Source: Cerrena zonata
Taxonomy: Eukaryota; Basidiomycota; Agaricomycetes; Polyporales; Cerrenaceae
Reading direction: 5' to 3'
Length of the DNA stretch: 64,000 bases
Assembly (NCBI GenBank): GCA_038087015.1
Contig: JASBNA010000001.1
Span: 1,488,001 to 1,552,000, forward strand
The notes below the pieces were generated by a model. It saw nothing but the letters and a program-made list of their open reading frames with translations, was not told where the DNA came from and did no database searches. Every line of letters begins with the position of its first letter. Position 1 is the first letter of the stretch. This document shows, piece by piece, positions 62,401 to 64,000 of this stretch. A program made the position numbers and the translations under genes.

Positions 62401-64000
62401 CAGACTCCCAAAAGTCTAACAGAAGTTGTTAGAAAGTGAGTAAACATAACCGAAAAAATGAAGTCTTACCTCGGGGTAGTGTCATCATGAGATTGTGACC
62501 AGAGTGTTTTCTTATCCCAAACCAAAGGTCCCTTGAGGAAGTCCTTCATCTTCGGCTGGAAAGTACTCGTATACCAATCAGTGTCGTCAAGCTTGGTATT
62601 CTGAACACTCTGCAAAGCACCGGAGGTATGCACCGCCTGAGGGATGTCGGCAGTGAAGTTCGCATATACTAACGCTTGATTACTATCGGTAACCAATCCA
62701 GGGCATCCAAGGACAAGGGGAGGAGGGAAATAATACGTTAGGTCTTGACCGGCCAAGACTTCTAGAGCATCTGCACCGTTACTTGCGGTGCCAGTAATAT
62801 CACTGTGGTCACCATTGACGAAGTTCGATACGTCGTAAACTTTACCCTGGACTGCTACCCAAAAGTCATCTTCACCAGTATGTTGAGCAACCTCGTTGAC
62901 TTTCCAAGCCTTGTCAAAATTAGGGCACAAAAGACGACCAAATTCGATGATGTAGAAGACAACGATGCCGTTAAGGAGGAAAATGAGCAAGAAGATCGCC
63001 AACTTCTCCCTCCACGCAAGTCGGACATCCGCGCGTTTCATACGTCCAATTCTATGAAGTAGGAATGATGGGATGTACCAGGTCATACCCCAGACGACCC
63101 AGAGCCAAATTCGTCGTGTGCGTGTCGTGGGGACTTCTTCCACAGCGTTAGGCGCCTCTTTCACAACCAAACCTTTCTCCTTCGAGGGTGAAGGATCAGG
63201 ATATCCATCACCTTTCTTGTCCCATTCAGATCCCCAGCCGTTACCATCAGTGTCGGAGTAGGCTGGTGATGCATCGAAGTTGTTATGGGCATTGGGTGTT
63301 GAGAGACCGCCTTGAGAATAAGGAGTCGTAGCGTTTGGGTCCCGGTAATTCGTTCCATTCGTGCCAGTGCGTGTAAGCAGCAAGTTGTCCTCGCTTCCTC
63401 CAGCACCATAGTAGCCTCCACCTACGCCAGCATGCTGCGAGCCATTGTCTCGGTGTGTGTACTCGGTAGCATCATCCGGCATCACGCTCTCATCATCCTC
63501 ACCCACGGCTTTCTTAGCCTCCTTCTCCGCAGAACGAATCACGTCCTCGACCATCTTCCACGCTGGGTAAGTGAGCCAAATCGAGCGATGGCCGACTGCA
63601 TAGTCAATGCCCTCTTGCCACCCATTCGCCCTTGCACATTGTTGAATGCGTTCAGAGTCCGATCCGCCAATGGTAGGGACAAAGCGTTCGCAAAACGCGC
63701 TATGTTCCATATCAACAACGAATTCTTTCTTCCGACGAGAAACCATATCTGGAAGAAGTAAGGAGCGAATTTGAAGCTTGACACGTCGCTTGTCGAACGA
63801 GTTAGGGGAACCGGAATCGTTCGGTCGGATACATGAGACAGTCCAAAGACGAGCACGGTCTAGAGATGCAGTGATCTCGGATAGTGTGTAGTTGAGTTGA
63901 GTGGTGACGGGATAGACCTTCGAATTGTCGAGATGAGGGTGTTCCTCAGTTGGTAAAGGAACACTACCATCTAAAGCAACAATGGGGGTGGGATGACGAA
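59413..64000 (-). CDS. Chitin synthase with myosin motor domain (class V/VI type), 5' end outside window
   Basis: Processive GT2 enzyme making cell-wall chitin at the plasma membrane. The visible N-terminal part (63.7-64.0 kb) is the end of a myosin motor: [40 protein letters not shown]. Next are [20 protein letters not shown] and [20 protein letters not shown] membrane helices, and a cytochrome-b5-like segment ([20 protein letters not shown]). The catalytic GT2 domain has [40 protein letters not shown] and the hallmark QRRRWINST. Then come C-terminal helices, [12 protein letters not shown], a Gly/Met/Pro-rich linker and a DEK_C-like end ([20 protein letters not shown]). Stop at 59413. The order motor, b5, CS2, DEK_C is that of class V/VI fungal chitin synthases. 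All catalytic motifs are intact; about eight introns are seen. Confidence 0.93.

Overview
This window looks like a nuclear chromosome segment from a filamentous basidiomycete, most likely an agaricomycete. Nearly every gene is broken up by short introns of about 50-70 bp with GTRNGT..YAG borders. Genes lie on both strands with short spacers. The gene set is eukaryotic and fungal: SMC5, RRP43, NUP42, EMC6, a BOI-type polarity protein, a myosin-motor chitin synthase and a basidiomycete-style histidine-acid phytase. I see no prokaryotic operon, CRISPR array, rRNA gene or intact transposon.

Left third (1-23 kb) is a conserved housekeeping block. It holds a BOI1/2-like SH3-SAM-PH-CH protein (5' end unresolved), a TTC27/Emw1 TPR protein, an uncharacterised minus-strand gene, EMC6, aspartate-semialdehyde dehydrogenase, SMC5, exosome subunit RRP43, and nucleoporin NUP42. 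RRP43 and NUP42 are divergent and share a 170-bp promoter. The block ends with a PX domain joined in one reading frame to a GH18 chitinase that has no signal peptide.

Middle (23.5-35 kb) is an accessory region. It starts with a small gene graveyard: a 5'-truncated serine racemase, an aldo/keto reductase fragment meeting it head to head, and an unknown gene with one in-frame TGA. Then come an aminoglycoside-phosphotransferase-like kinase with an altered HGD motif, a calcineurin-like metallophosphoesterase, an SDR with a GC-AG intron and a 7-nt exon, a tRNA-Arg(ACG), and a PIN-like (AEC) transporter.

Right-centre (35-52 kb) is the most unusual part. An F-box protein is followed by five paralogues of one family: three on the minus strand, then two on the plus strand. 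Each has an F-box-like start, a nucleotidyltransferase-like GS...DxDxYV block and a conserved second half containing AYSLYPKATF. The copies differ in integrity: one is frameshifted and one has a divergent C-terminus. An alpha/beta hydrolase and a disordered coiled-coil protein sit between the two arms.

Right end (53-64 kb) has a membrane-anchored phytase, an APC-family amino-acid permease, a single-pass membrane protein with a long disordered tail, and the C-terminal two thirds of a class V/VI-type chitin synthase. That last gene runs off the window, and its first visible residues are the end of a myosin motor domain.

Gene models were spliced by eye. Splice sites are stated where they fit frame and family; 5' ends are the least certain part.
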